Shown piece by piece: positions 15,601 to 25,500 of a DNA stretch of 64,000 nt (positions are counted from its first letter, which is position 1; every line of letters begins with the position of its first letter). Where the stretch lies: NCBI RefSeq assembly GCF_000524195.1, contig NW_020170396.1, positions 1,184,127-1,248,126 on the forward strand, given 5' to 3'. A program made the position numbers and the translations under genes. The notes beneath the pieces were generated by a model. That model saw only the letters and a list, made by a program, of their open reading frames with translations, had not been told where the DNA came from and did no database searches. This DNA comes from Echinococcus granulosus. Taxonomy: Eukaryota; Platyhelminthes; Cestoda; Cyclophyllidea; Taeniidae.

Positions 15601-18600
15601 AGGGGAGGGGGGCGAAGTCTCGCTTTTTTACTTTGACCTAAAATTATAGCTATGCAAGCTGTTAGGAGTTGCAACAACGGCAACAACCACTGCTACCATC
15701 AGCGCTCACCTTGCACACTCATAAGCGCGATTTTTAACGAGAAAAACTATATTCATGAGTGGCAGCACGTCAGAAATGGAGGGATTCGCTCTACCGTACA
15801 TTTTTCATCTATCCAATCTTCATCACGCAATCGTTATTTATGCCTGTGATGGTCACTGCCGATACTGCTGCTGTCAGGCGGTACAAGTAAATCCGCCAAA
15901 TAGCTAAGCATATAACAAACTCGGAAACCAAATTTCTTACATCCAAAAAACTTTGTCGCATCACCAGTGGATATCTGAGGATAAGCACGTCCCTGCTTCG
16001 GAATAACCAGTAAATGGCCAAAACTCTTACTCAACACTGCCCGCAGTTATTAGAAGAGTACTACAGGGACTAGTGGAGAATGAAGCATAGAAGGTCCGAT
16101 GTTCCTTAAAAGTAGCACCATTTTCAACGGCAAGAAATTCTACACTTTAGAACGAGCACCATACTGGGAACCAGACATTTGTCGGAAATAGGTTAGTTTT
16201 CAGTCCCGATGAATTTAAAACTATGCATTATATTTTTTCCTCAAATTACCTTACATGTTAAATGACCCTATGGGCCGATTCCATTAGAAAATATAATGAA
16301 AATCATTGCATTGGTGGCCCAACCATTTCGTAAAGTGGTATTGAAGCCAACTCTAGACTAGTACACTTCAAAAAACCTTCAGAGATAATATGGACGCTAC
16401 ATAACCAACTCTAGCTTAGCTCACCCTCGCCAGCGGCTTCACCAGCGGCTGTGGGCTTGGGAACGTCCTGGCTGGCTTGGCGTCGTGCGAGGTAGGCGTT
16501 GAGCGCGATGTCGGTCGAGCGGGTACGAGAGACCTCCTGCAGACTAATGGCTCCATCGAGTCGATGTTCCCTCTGGAGACGCAGCAGGAGCTTCTCCGAG
16601 ACGCCCCCTTTCTCTTCTGGCTTTGTTTCCGCGGAGGGACACAGAAGGAATCGCTGAGAACAATAGAAGGAGGTTAGAGGAAAAAGTGAGAGCACTTTAA
16701 TGTTTTAACAACGTGCTTTACTTATTGGATGGTTTAATGTTCAAAGACACAACAGAAGGGCTATTGAGATCGAGTCGACTTTTGACAACTACTCCGAACC
16801 CAAGTTTTGCAGAATAATCAGTAATGGAACGAGCTGAAATCTCTCATAAAACAACTTCTTACACTAATAATGCGGAAAAAGTAAATTACAAACCTGGTAC
16901 TCCGGCAGATTACAAGCCGAGAGTAACTACGAGGCCAATAAGTGGCGATGAAAGAAAGAAGAGGGGGAAGGAAAAACAAAAACTGGGCGCAGGTTGTTTT
17001 TACCATTGGATGATTGTTTACTCAAAAATTGGTTAAAGTAGAAAATGTACTCTCGGCAATAGTGCGTAAATAACCATCGATATAGTTCTGATAGAGAAGA
17101 CGGATGGACTCATTCAAATATACATAACGAAAAACTACAGCTAAATTCGGGAATCTCAGGGTAAGGGATAGCCATTCTCGTCCATATATCTAGTGGATGG
17201 TTCTCACACTCAATACTGACATTAATGGCCGACAAGATGGGGAAAAAACGCAAAGGACGCTAAGATACTCAAAACAAGACAGAGACTATGTAATAGAACG
17301 GTAGTTTAACTGTATTTGAGTATGCGAGCCTTTCCAGATTCTCACAGATCTATCACCGTGTCGGTCATAACATGAGTCTTCAAGTCCTTCAGTACGCTTA
17401 TCATGTCTCGTGATCTTGTGCACGATATTTCAGCGCCAGTCATCGCTGGCGTACCTTCACACGAAAGTAAACGCTGGTGTTGTTTTTGTAGTCTTTCCAA
17501 TTTCTTAGTCTGTGCTCAGTTTCGGTGAAAAACGTCTTCCTATTTCCTGATGTAAAAACCTCAAATTCGGGAGCTCGTATCACAACGAACCCGGAAATCA
17601 TCTAAGCATTCTCATCGAGGGGTACCTTTTAAGTGGAATTTGCAACTAAAGCAAATCATAGCACGATCGTTTACCCTCAGCAGAATTCCGACTTGTAATA
17701 GTAGGTTTCTGGAAGGCACAACATCATAATCGCTTTTGAATTGCTTTACAAATATTAAGGTCAAATTCGTCACTAAAATACTTGATACAGATCTAGGAAT
17801 TTGAAAATTTCCTCTGTTAAATTATAAAGTTAAGTGATAAGGGAAATTCACAACAGAAAATAACCACAACCCCCAAATTCTCTGAAATTTGATGGATTGT
17901 TACGCAGAAAACACCAAAAAACTGTAAAAGGTCGGGATATGAGTGAAATTTTTTGCCCCGAAATTTAATTTTACCAATACACTGTAGTACCACTGCTAAA
18001 AAAGGGAAAACGCACTCTCCTAAAACGGGAAAACTTGACACCCTTTTACTGCGCCTCTTAATAGCAGCATCTGTAAGGATACGGCAAAAATTTTCCTCAC
18101 TCAAATAAACTTCCACCGGTAATTTTGCAAAAAAAAGAGAAGAGCACATGTAACTGTGCGGATCCCAAAAAACAACTCGGTGTTTTTTTTTGGGGATTTC
18201 AGAATTGTCTGTGAGATACAATAACGAAAACCTGCCTTGTTTAAATATATATGTAATTAGTGACTGTAGCATAAAAAGACTTCCCACCAGTCAATGAGTC
18301 AAGAAAACAGCGAGTATGATTTTTCACGGAAACATAGTCGGTTCAAAACAATGAAAATATTGAAAATATGAATTTGACTTTTTCGTATTGGTAAGCCTGT
18401 AGAATAAAATCGTAACCTCCAGATTTTAAGGCAGTATTGCGAAAACAAATTGCTCGATGAATTTTCCTTCGACTAAAAAGAAAGTAAAGGATAATCCATT
18501 CTGGTTCGGAACAACAAAACGGGAAATCAAGTGATCAAGACGTCTTATTCGATTGAATTAAAGTTAAGCTACAGTGCATTTGCCTCAAAATACCATTTTC

Positions 18601-20539
18601 TTCCTTAATGAATCGTGACAGATTAAGCATTCAAGATAAGGAATTCATGTGTAGATTTCATTAAACGCAAATGAGACACGGTGCTCAATAACTCGATGGA
18701 GACATACAATCAAGTCGGTGGGAAGGATCCACTTTGCCTCGGCAAGACTGATAACGTCCGAAAGTTGCCGATTGATGTCTGTTTTGAGTCTCAAACGAGG
18801 ATTTTGTTCGGCTTGCAGTACTCTCCAGGCGACCATCTGAGTAGCTGGAACCAGCTCCACCCACACATCCTCAGGCAATGTAAACTCCTGGGTCGGTGCT
18901 GGACAAAAAAGTGATGGGAAATGATGGTGCTTTTTGATGGGAGCATACTGCAGGCGAATCAATTCTATTTAGGGTGCCCAGTGGTGCCTCAGTCTAAACA
19001 AGTGCAACAAACTTCCAGCTGACAAATTTCTACTTATTAATATATTAGTAAAGGTGCACTTGCCGGAAATGTGATTAAGCTGTTTCAGGATGGGACACAC
19101 GGGAGTGCGCAACAGGAAGCGACGGCCCTTGTGTTTAACGCAAGTTGACCTATTCAGTTTTGGGAACAAATGTTACAGAGTCAGTAAGCATTCCAATTTA
19201 CGAATTTGACACCCACCCATAGTGAACGAGTTCATTTAATTTTTCCCCCAGCCGATTGTCGAGAGCTAAAACGAAATGGAATTATTAGGAATAAGATTAT
19301 ATTTAAACAACCCCATATTTAACCGTGCGTAGGGTTTTGGGGATTAAAAACTTTTAATGTTACATAGATTAGCACGCCCGCTGCCTGGATCTTATAGAAA
19401 ACCAACCCCCACAGCCCAGGTTCTTGTGTTTGGAATGTAGCGTCGGTTCTGCATACCTTGTTTCTTTTCTAATTTAATTCATTTCCTTCCAATTAATTGT
19501 CACATACGCAACGCTTGGGCTAAGATGAGAAAATCGGGGCGGCACAATGATACCCGGTAACGGGTGTGCTAAGTACTACCAAAGACAATTGAAAGAAAGG
19601 TCACCTGAAGGACATGAAAATGCCATTGCTAAGAAAATACCAACGAACAGTATTTCAAAGACGGAATAAATCATGCAAAAATTAAACAAGTACTTAGTTC
19701 CATGCATTAATAAGTAAACACAGAAAACTCATAATTGTTCAGACACCTAACATCTGTCAGAATCGCGAACAAACATCATCAACTAATCCCTTCATCTAAA
19801 AAATTCGAAGCAAATGCCTACTTTTTTTGATACGAAATCGCATCACCGACCAATTAATGATAGCATAGACCTCGCGAACGTGCTGAGGGACATCGTCCGG
19901 ATACTTTATGTAGCGCCGGAGTTTATGCCAAGTCTGTTGGTAGAGGAGTCGCACCTGCTCCTTGGTCCGTCCGTCCATCGCTGCCAATTGAACTCCAGAT
20001 TGGTTTGGAGGGTTGCCAGGCAAAAGTCCAGCAGCTACAGCAACTGGTGCCACGACTGAGGATCCAATCGGCTGAGAACCGGTCCCAGGAGCTTCAGCAC
20101 AGGTGGAAGGTTGGTTAGCAGTGGCGCTGGTGGAATAGGTGTCATTGCGGTGGCCTCGAGACCTTACGAAACGTGCCAGTTCGTTAAAGTTTCGCCCATA
20201 CTAAAAGAAGTATTGTTACGTAATTGCTGGACCTCATACCAAACGAACGCCTAGGAAGAATAGCCTTCGGTCATCTGCCGTCCATACATCCTTTAGGGAA
20301 ACTTTTTGGCCAGCTAAGATATGATATTAAGAGATGAAATAAAAAATACCCTGTCTAGACTTCAATGGAGGTTCATCTACTTTTTCGGTAGTCGAAATAA
20401 CCGGTTGAACACTACCACCCTCATCAGGTTGAGCATCATTTTGCGTACGAGATGACGGAGAACCGATACGAGCTGTTCTTCGCGTTCTCACTCCGGCAAC
20501 GATCTTGAGTGGTTCTGCAGAGGTACGACGTGTCTTCAT
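3422..20539 (-). CDS. CRAMP1: Cramped (CRAMP1-like) chromatin regulator, 13 exons
   Basis: Cramped proteins are nuclear SANT-domain regulators. They were first described in fly as Polycomb-group-like factors and have been tied to expression of histone genes, especially linker histone. Joining 13 exons gives about 985 residues with every junction phase-compatible. The N-terminal third carries the family signature: a SANT helix starting WTADDRRLFF at about residues 74-83 and running into YGRNFNELARFV (89-100), then RTKEQVR...TWHKL (166-182), LNELVHYG (224-231), KGRRFLLRTPVC (237-248) and LPEDVWVELVP (266-276). A later block, LGCPARIRFEYDF (478-490), also looks conserved. The rest is Ser/Thr/Pro/Ala-rich linker, with a Gln-rich C-terminus. 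The start is the first ATG of exon 1. The neighbour upstream is the proton channel gene, in divergent orientation. Family assignment is confident. The exact 3' end and a few splice sites are less certain. Confidence 0.86.
3845..4243 (-). CDS. CRAMP1: cramped exon 12
   Basis: Acceptor TTTTGCCTAG, 133 residues, beginning AQGVVVTNPVAEIPVTGAPV. It includes SDSLKSLLNAFMANAPPGLD and then Ser/Thr-rich sequence ending SLNDSLQRK. The donor used (AAG|GTTTTA) is weak, but phase 0 is required by exon 13. A nearby GTAAGG would break the frame. Confidence 0.65.
4244..8034. other. CRAMP1: cramped intron between exons 11 and 12
   Basis: 3.8 kb of AT-rich DNA with only short scattered open frames on either strand. 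No RNA gene, exon or mobile element recognised. Confidence 0.6.
8035..8445 (-). CDS. CRAMP1: cramped exon 11 (Pro-rich)
   Basis: Acceptor GGCCTTTAG, donor GTACGT, phase 0 at both ends, 137 residues. It opens QKQKTKMVVARQLNVQRPVV and continues as a Pro/Ser/Ala/Arg-rich segment with a run of five prolines (APPPPPQ). The local GC content is clearly above the flanking introns, as expected for an exon. Confidence 0.68.
9485..9748 (-). CDS. CRAMP1: cramped exon 10
   Basis: Acceptor TGTTACAG, donor GTAAGC, phase 0 at both ends, 88 residues. Thr/Val/Ser/Pro-rich linker with basic patches (SRSSGRQMK). No domain seen. Its composition matches the other linker exons of this gene. Confidence 0.68.
10742..10972 (-). 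CDS. CRAMP1: cramped exon 9 (LGxPxRIRFEYD block)
   Basis: Acceptor GTCGTAG, donor GTGGGT, phase 0 at both ends. It encodes EARGIKLVVIYLALGCPARI, continuing RFEYDF, which looks like a second conserved core of Cramped proteins. A Ser/Ala-rich stretch and a helix NGLRRLLHLSASEYL follow. Confidence 0.72.
10973..14708. other. CRAMP1: cramped intron between exons 8 and 9
   Basis: 3.7 kb without a supported feature. Short frames at 11184-11501 and 13169-13387 show no family pattern. A small unrecognised exon cannot be excluded, but both flanking exons are already phase-compatible. Confidence 0.55.
14709..14902 (-). CDS. CRAMP1: cramped exon 8
   Basis: Acceptor ACCAACAG, donor GTAGGT, two leading bases then phase 0. 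It codes a Ser/Thr/Gly/Ala-rich linker ending NSTAVRLDLRGVGKQLANGV-TFE. It was not listed as an open frame. I found it from the Thr-Ala-rich composition and the phase match on both sides. Confidence 0.7.
14903..18707. other. CRAMP1: cramped introns around exon 7
   Basis: Apart from exon 7 (16425-16653), nothing is supported here. A 156-codon minus-strand frame at 17817-18287 has no acceptor or donor that fits the gene and no domain. Confidence 0.5.
16425..16653 (-). CDS. CRAMP1: cramped exon 7
   Basis: Acceptor TTCTCAG, donor GTGAGC, phase 0 in and phase 1 out. It encodes RFLLCPSAETKPEEKGG and then EKLLLRLQREHRLDGAISLQ, a helical charged segment, ending in Ala/Gly/Glu-rich sequence. I recognise no separate domain. 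Placement rests on splice signals and phase. Confidence 0.72.
18708..18898 (-). CDS. CRAMP1: cramped exon 6
   Basis: Follows a TTTTGTCCAG acceptor and ends at a strong GTATGT donor in phase 0. It encodes PTQEFTLPEDVWVELVPATQ followed by NPRLRLKTDINRQLSDVISL and a WILPTDLI end. This matches the Cramped region in which hydrophobic L-P-x-x-V-x-V-E-L is followed by a helical stretch. Confidence 0.82.
19064..19149 (-). CDS. CRAMP1: cramped exon 5 (KGRR...RTPVC block)
   Basis: Codes STCVKHKGRRFLLRTPVCPI and then LKQLNHIS, matching the family block of basic residues followed by a hydrophobic-Arg-x-Pro-x-Cys motif. The 3' splice boundary appears to be a GC donor (G|GCAAGT) rather than GT. Phase requires it, because exon 6 starts with two bases. 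Confidence 0.83.
19217..19265 (-). CDS. CRAMP1: cramped exon 4 (49 bases)
   Basis: A micro-exon found from phase and motif: acceptor TTTTAG, coding LDNRLGEKLNELVHY, donor GTGGGT. LNELVHYG corresponds to the conserved LNEL-x-x-HG of Cramped proteins. It links exon 3 (phase 1) to exon 5 (one leading base). Confidence 0.85.
19822..20200 (-). CDS. CRAMP1: cramped exon 3 (rest of SANT and RTKEQVR block)
   Basis: Starts YGRNFNELARFVRSRG, completing the SANT domain. A roughly 55-residue Ser/Thr/Ala/Pro-rich insert follows, then DGRTKEQVRLLYQQTWHKL, the best-known Cramped signature, and REVYAIINWSVMRFRIKK. The exon ends in phase 1 before GTAGGC. Confidence 0.9.
20240..20313 (-). CDS. CRAMP1: cramped exon 2 (first half of SANT domain)
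   Basis: A 74-base exon, too short for an ordinary open-frame search. It follows an acceptor ending TTAG and precedes a GTATGA donor. It encodes GQKVSLKDVWTADDRRLFFL and a few more residues. The W-T-x-x-D...LFF pattern is the first helix of a SANT/Myb-like domain and continues into exon 3. Confidence 0.85.
20350..20539 (-). CDS. CRAMP1: cramped exon 1 (start codon)
   Basis: Begins MKTRRTSAEPLK, a short basic N-terminus likely to act as a nuclear localisation signal, followed by a Ser/Asp-rich linker. It ends CAG G before a GTATTT donor, in phase 1, which joins exon 2 cleanly. About 63 residues. Confidence 0.75.
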
Positions 20540-22395
20540 TCAAAAGTCGGAACAAGTTTCTAGAGCAGTAAATAACGATATATAATAATGAACACCACTG
20601 TATGGGCAAAAAAGATTCCGAGGGTAGATATCCATAACAAATAAAGCAGAATTCCCAACATTTACAGCATTTTAAGCAGCATGAAAAACAAATCAGCGAA
20701 GGACAATCAGTCAGCTGATGGTGCACAATAAGCACACGTCTTAACAACGGGTTAAGACTGCTCGAAAGACATAGTTGAATACCGAAATGCCCAAATAAAT
20801 GCGTACAGCCAAATATTAGAAAAAAGCCAAAAAAATGCACGATGTTGCATAGTTGGAAGTAGCTTAAGGCATAAGATACATCACATTTACAAATACTAAA
20901 CCTAGTAACACATTAGCACCAAGATTACAGCGTGTGTAATATCCAATGCGGGACAAACCACCAAATTTCGAATTATGGGCACGATTCTAACAATTAAAAC
21001 AAAAGCGATTGAGTTGCATAAAAGCAACGTTTATGAAAAGATTAAGAATGTGGCCTTAAAGCAACTAAAAACGGGTAACAAAACAAAAAATAAACGTTGC
21101 GAAAAAATAAAAATATTAAACAAAAGCCTTTATTTTTTATTTTAGGAAAATCTTTCCATTTATTTAGCAAGGCCTATAAACGAATTTTAATATTACTTTT
21201 ACATAGAAGCAAAAAAACATGTTTGCATAGAATTTATACTTTATCTTAACAAATTTTTATTTTTAAAGAATTGGAGTTTGTTTGAGCTGACTAATTTTTT
21301 CTTAATGACCTCTAAGAAGTTTTCGTGTAATTAACCAATTGTATAAATATATTCCCAAGCTGTTAAGTATTCACATATTGTTAAAATGCTCCCTACATAT
21401 TCTGTGCATAATAAGCTGAGTTATTCTAGGTGTCACACGCTTAGTTTTATTTGTACTACATTGTTAGTCAATTGCCATTTCTGTTATTTTGGAGACTTTA
21501 GTTGCTTCTGTTTCTAAGTCTTTTATTTAAACATTTGCAACGTCAGTGGATTTGAATGGCATTCTGGTACTCTGCCTGCGATTCTTGTATTATTTTTTGA
21601 CGAACTAGGCGGCAATTTGTGGTTTCATTTCAACTTGTTGATTTATTTTAGTTGCTACATGCATTTTTAATTGTTTTAGATTTCCTCTTTAGCAATGTTT
21701 ATTTGCATTGTTTCGCTTCTTATCCCTTTAGGCCTTTGGATTTCGGGTATAGAGATTTAGCGAAATTCTTGAATTTTTTGTCCGATCATGCAAGTGTACT
21801 TATTATTTGCGTGAATCACACATTCTTTTGCCTTGTTTTGCAATTTTTGTTTTCACTTTATTTTTTTTTTGATTTCATGTTTTTCTTTTTATGATCGTGT
21901 GCTACGACTTTTCCGATTTTTTACAGCTCGTATGTTTTTCATGCTTTTGGGTTGTTACAAAACAAAGCGCATTAGTTTTTTGAGTTTTTAATGAAATTAG
22001 TATAGCGTATGGAAATTACTTCTCTGCTGTTGTTGTGCTTAACAGATTTCTCGACTTATCAGATGTTTTAACGAAGTTTTGAGTAGGTAGATAATTAGCT
22101 GTGATGTTGATTTAAACTTACTTTAGAAAGTGAATTCTGTGATGCTCATCTTCTTTTGAATAAGTGTGGTAATGCACATCCATTTACTTCTTTAGTTTAT
22201 TAGCATTCAACTAATTTGCAAAAAATTTCGTCTTAGATTGCATTGTGTCAATACTTAGCTAGTGCTCGAAGGACTTGTAACATAATAATAGCGGCAATAT
22301 CAATTTTTATTGCCGTTAGTTCCTCTGAAAGTAGACATGGAATGACATCTCTCCTTATCATCAGATCTTCAAAGCTGGAAAAGGCTTAAACCATT
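20540..22395. other. Divergent intergenic region, cramped / proton channel
   Basis: About 1.86 kb between two start codons pointing away from each other. It is strongly T-rich on the plus strand from about 21100, with no open frame of interest. It must hold the promoters or 5' UTR exons of both genes. I cannot assign a specific TATA box. Confidence 0.5.
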
Positions 22396-22551
22396 ATGTG
22401 TACTCGCAACCAGTATCTGCGATTAAAGTCAAAATTTCGAACGTCTCTTCATGGAAAGGCGTTCCAGTTTGGAATCATCACGTTGGCTGGCTTAGAGGGT
22501 CTGCTGGTTGTCTCAATGCTAATGCTTGAAATCGAAAGACTTCAGAGTAAG
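22396..22551 (+). CDS. HVCN1: Proton channel exon 1 (S1 helix)
   Basis: A 52-codon segment reading MCTRNQYLRLKSKFRTSLHG, then KAFQFGIITLAGLEGLLVVS and MLMLEIERLQSK, ending before a GTTAGT donor in phase 0. It aligns with human Hv1 from the SSHRFQV segment through S1. A CAG at 22411-22413 could instead be an acceptor, in which case the true start lies further upstream. Confidence 0.85.
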
Positions 22552-25500
22552 GTTAGTTTCTGTTGAATGTGACAAAAATCCTTGTTCTTGGTAAAAATTT
22601 TGTACCAACCCGCAATTTCTATAATCCTAAGCCTGGGAGTGTGGTTTTTTTGCTTTATAAACACCATCTACTTCAGCTTTAGTGTATTTCATCAACTTTA
22701 TGCTGCTCTAGTTTCGGACTTATAGATTTCTACATTTCTATTCCGCCAAAAAACAACTTTCTTTGAAAAATCACATTATTTATCCTTGCTTATTCGAGCC
22801 TCTACTTCAAGTAAAGAATTCTAATGTAATCTGCACTCTATAATATTAGCGAGCATACTTTTTCATTTTAATAACGCTACCACTTTATCGTATTCACAAT
22901 AATCGAGTATCATTTTGCGGTAGTAACAAGCATTGCTAAATCACAGTTTCTTACAAACTTGACAGTTTTTATTTTAATTTTGAGATGATTTCTAGTTTTC
23001 AAGCAGCAAAATTTATGTGTGTTTTACTCAGCTATATATCTCACTGGTTTAGTGTTTGGTTGCCGCTGTTAGTCCTTTACCATATAGCTCCTTATGTGTT
23101 TTTATTTTTAGCTTTATGTTAACATATTCGATCAAAGGGCACATTTTGGCCCCACGCTTATTCTTGTCGGATGTTGGTTTTAAACTGAATGTTCACTTTC
23201 TGCATCTCACACAGCTTCTCTTCTTGTCAAACTCCCAAAACCCAGCCACACCTAAAAATGGGCTGTATTTTTGACATTATACATTATGCATCAGTGTATA
23301 GCGGCAAATTTTTGATTCCATGCATTCCACAAACATAGAGTTGAATATTTAATGCAAGTGAGTGTAAAATATCAGGTGAATGGATATGGCCTGACGTAGT
23401 CCATTTACTGATCGTGCATTATGACCTCTGAATTGCGGACCTAGCGAATGACAACTTCGCTCTCGTCCTTTTATTAATTATTTTTCTTAATCTCACATGT
23501 TTGGGTAAGGTAGACATTGTTTAGCTAATAAGCCATCGCAGCAGATGGTGTTTGATCACTGTGGCTCTGCCATTTTGTCTTCGAGGATCTCAACGGCCGA
23601 TGTTGTTCATTCTAATCCACCATTCATTGAAGGATCCCTTCTTTGAAAAATTGTTGATTCAGAGAAAGGAAAATCAAGCGATGTTAACATATAGGATCCT
23701 CACAGTGTTGTGCTATGGTAAAAGTGTTGTCAAAGTAAACATTCGCAATTTCGATCTCTCTTATCCCTACTTCAGTGTGATTTGGATCTATGGTCTGGTG
23801 ACTAGACAAAAGTATTTAATGTGTTATAAAAGGGGCTTGGAATTTGATTGGGCTTATAACAGCAGCTACCAAATCCAAATTGGCTTCAACAAGTCTGCAG
23901 GCTACTGTATAAAAAGCTTGCATTGTCTGCTAGGGGCATTTCATAGCCTCGCAGCGATGCGGCCTCGATGGAGAGAGTAGCGGGCACTTTTAGTCTGCAT
24001 GTGTGACCGGCTGAGCAATTTTAATTTTAATCATTCACACTAAGCAGTATTTCCTCTACTGTTTGAAATTTGAAATAACTTTGCGGTACATGACACCAGT
24101 AAACATCACACATGGATGCGCTAAACAGGTACATTATGCAGTTTACTGCCCGAAGCCGATGAATGGTGTGCAGACTTGTGGAAAGGAAACAGGAATTGTC
24201 ATACTCTGCGCTACAATTTACTAATTCATTTCTAATCGCAGTAGTGGGAGGATTCTGCGGCATGATAACTTCTGAAGGAAAAAAAATTTATTCTCTTGCC
24301 TCTCTGAGGGAGTCGTGTTAGCCATTTTTCAAAGTAGAATCTGTAATTTAAAATTGTGTCTTGAAAAATTTGGAGTAGAACAAGTGACAGTTTAGTAAAA
24401 ATCTCCACCTTAAGTAAAAATATGTCATTAAGGGGAGAGCAAAGTAAAATATTGAGAGAAAATAATTAAGTCCTAAGCTAGAATTCATGGTCATGTTTCC
24501 TAGACCATCTACTTCAGAGGTTCCCCTATTTTGGATACCAAACCGGGGCCTAGTCAAGTCCAACCTAGCCATCCGCTTCACCTGTGCCTATGTTTAGACC
24601 TTTTCGGTAAGCATTTGACGCATGCTAGGTTTTCATTACCCTAAAAACTGAGATAATAATTCCATCCCCTCGTATTGTTTGATAATGTTCTCGGGTTACA
24701 TCGCTGTGGTTACCTTCAACTTTCCTATCCAGTGTATTTCCATTCTTTGCCGCTAATGCCTTATTTATGTCAGTCCAAGTACACTACTTAGTATGAGAAG
24801 GCTTTTATTTCCTTTTGCTACTTTTTGAATTAATTCGCGTGTGTCCAATGTGTTAATGAGTAGTCAAACAATTTGGGAACCTTGGCGGACTTTTTTGTTA
24901 AAATAACTAAAACTACGTGCCTGAACCCAATCCCTTCGAGCAGGTCTCGTCTTAACAGAAGGAAGTGTAAGTAGGGAATTGTTGTAGCTATACTTGGAGT
25001 TCATCAAATCTCGTAAGCGATTTGATCGTCATGGCGAGGTTTTAGAAATAAGCACCTCATCATATTCTTCCTTTTTTCTCCCTAAGACCTGTCTTATTGG
25101 TAATCTTCGGATCACCTTCAGACCTTCTTTCATTATATTCTCAACCATAACCTTGCATTTGAGTGCAATCGCAAGGAGCACTTTGACCAAACTAATTGCA
25201 GCTACTTGTTGTTGGATTTGTAACGTAGCGTTAATCTTTTTTCACTGAGGCAATGCGCTCAATCCGGTGTTATAAACACTCCTTTGCGATTAAGCTTGAT
25301 ATCTTTTAAAATTATTGCCTACCGCAAGTGCAGTCACAGATTGGAAGATTAGTTATATTTAGAATCGGGAAATTTTTATTCGGCATGGAAAAATCTTCAA
25401 GTGCTCCCTTGGGTACCATCCACTTTACTGAGGGCTGGGAATTGCCAACCACTTTTTCTCTCCTCCCCATCTACTCTCCGATGGATGATAGTTTGTGTCA

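Noticed and set aside
17817..18287. 156-codon minus-strand frame inside the cramped intron
   Set aside because: AT-rich composition, no domain, no splice sites compatible with exons 6 and 7, which already join in phase.
23552..23980. 142-codon plus-strand frame in proton channel intron 1
   Set aside because: Starts at a non-ATG codon, no recognisable motif, no phase-compatible role between exons 1 and 2.
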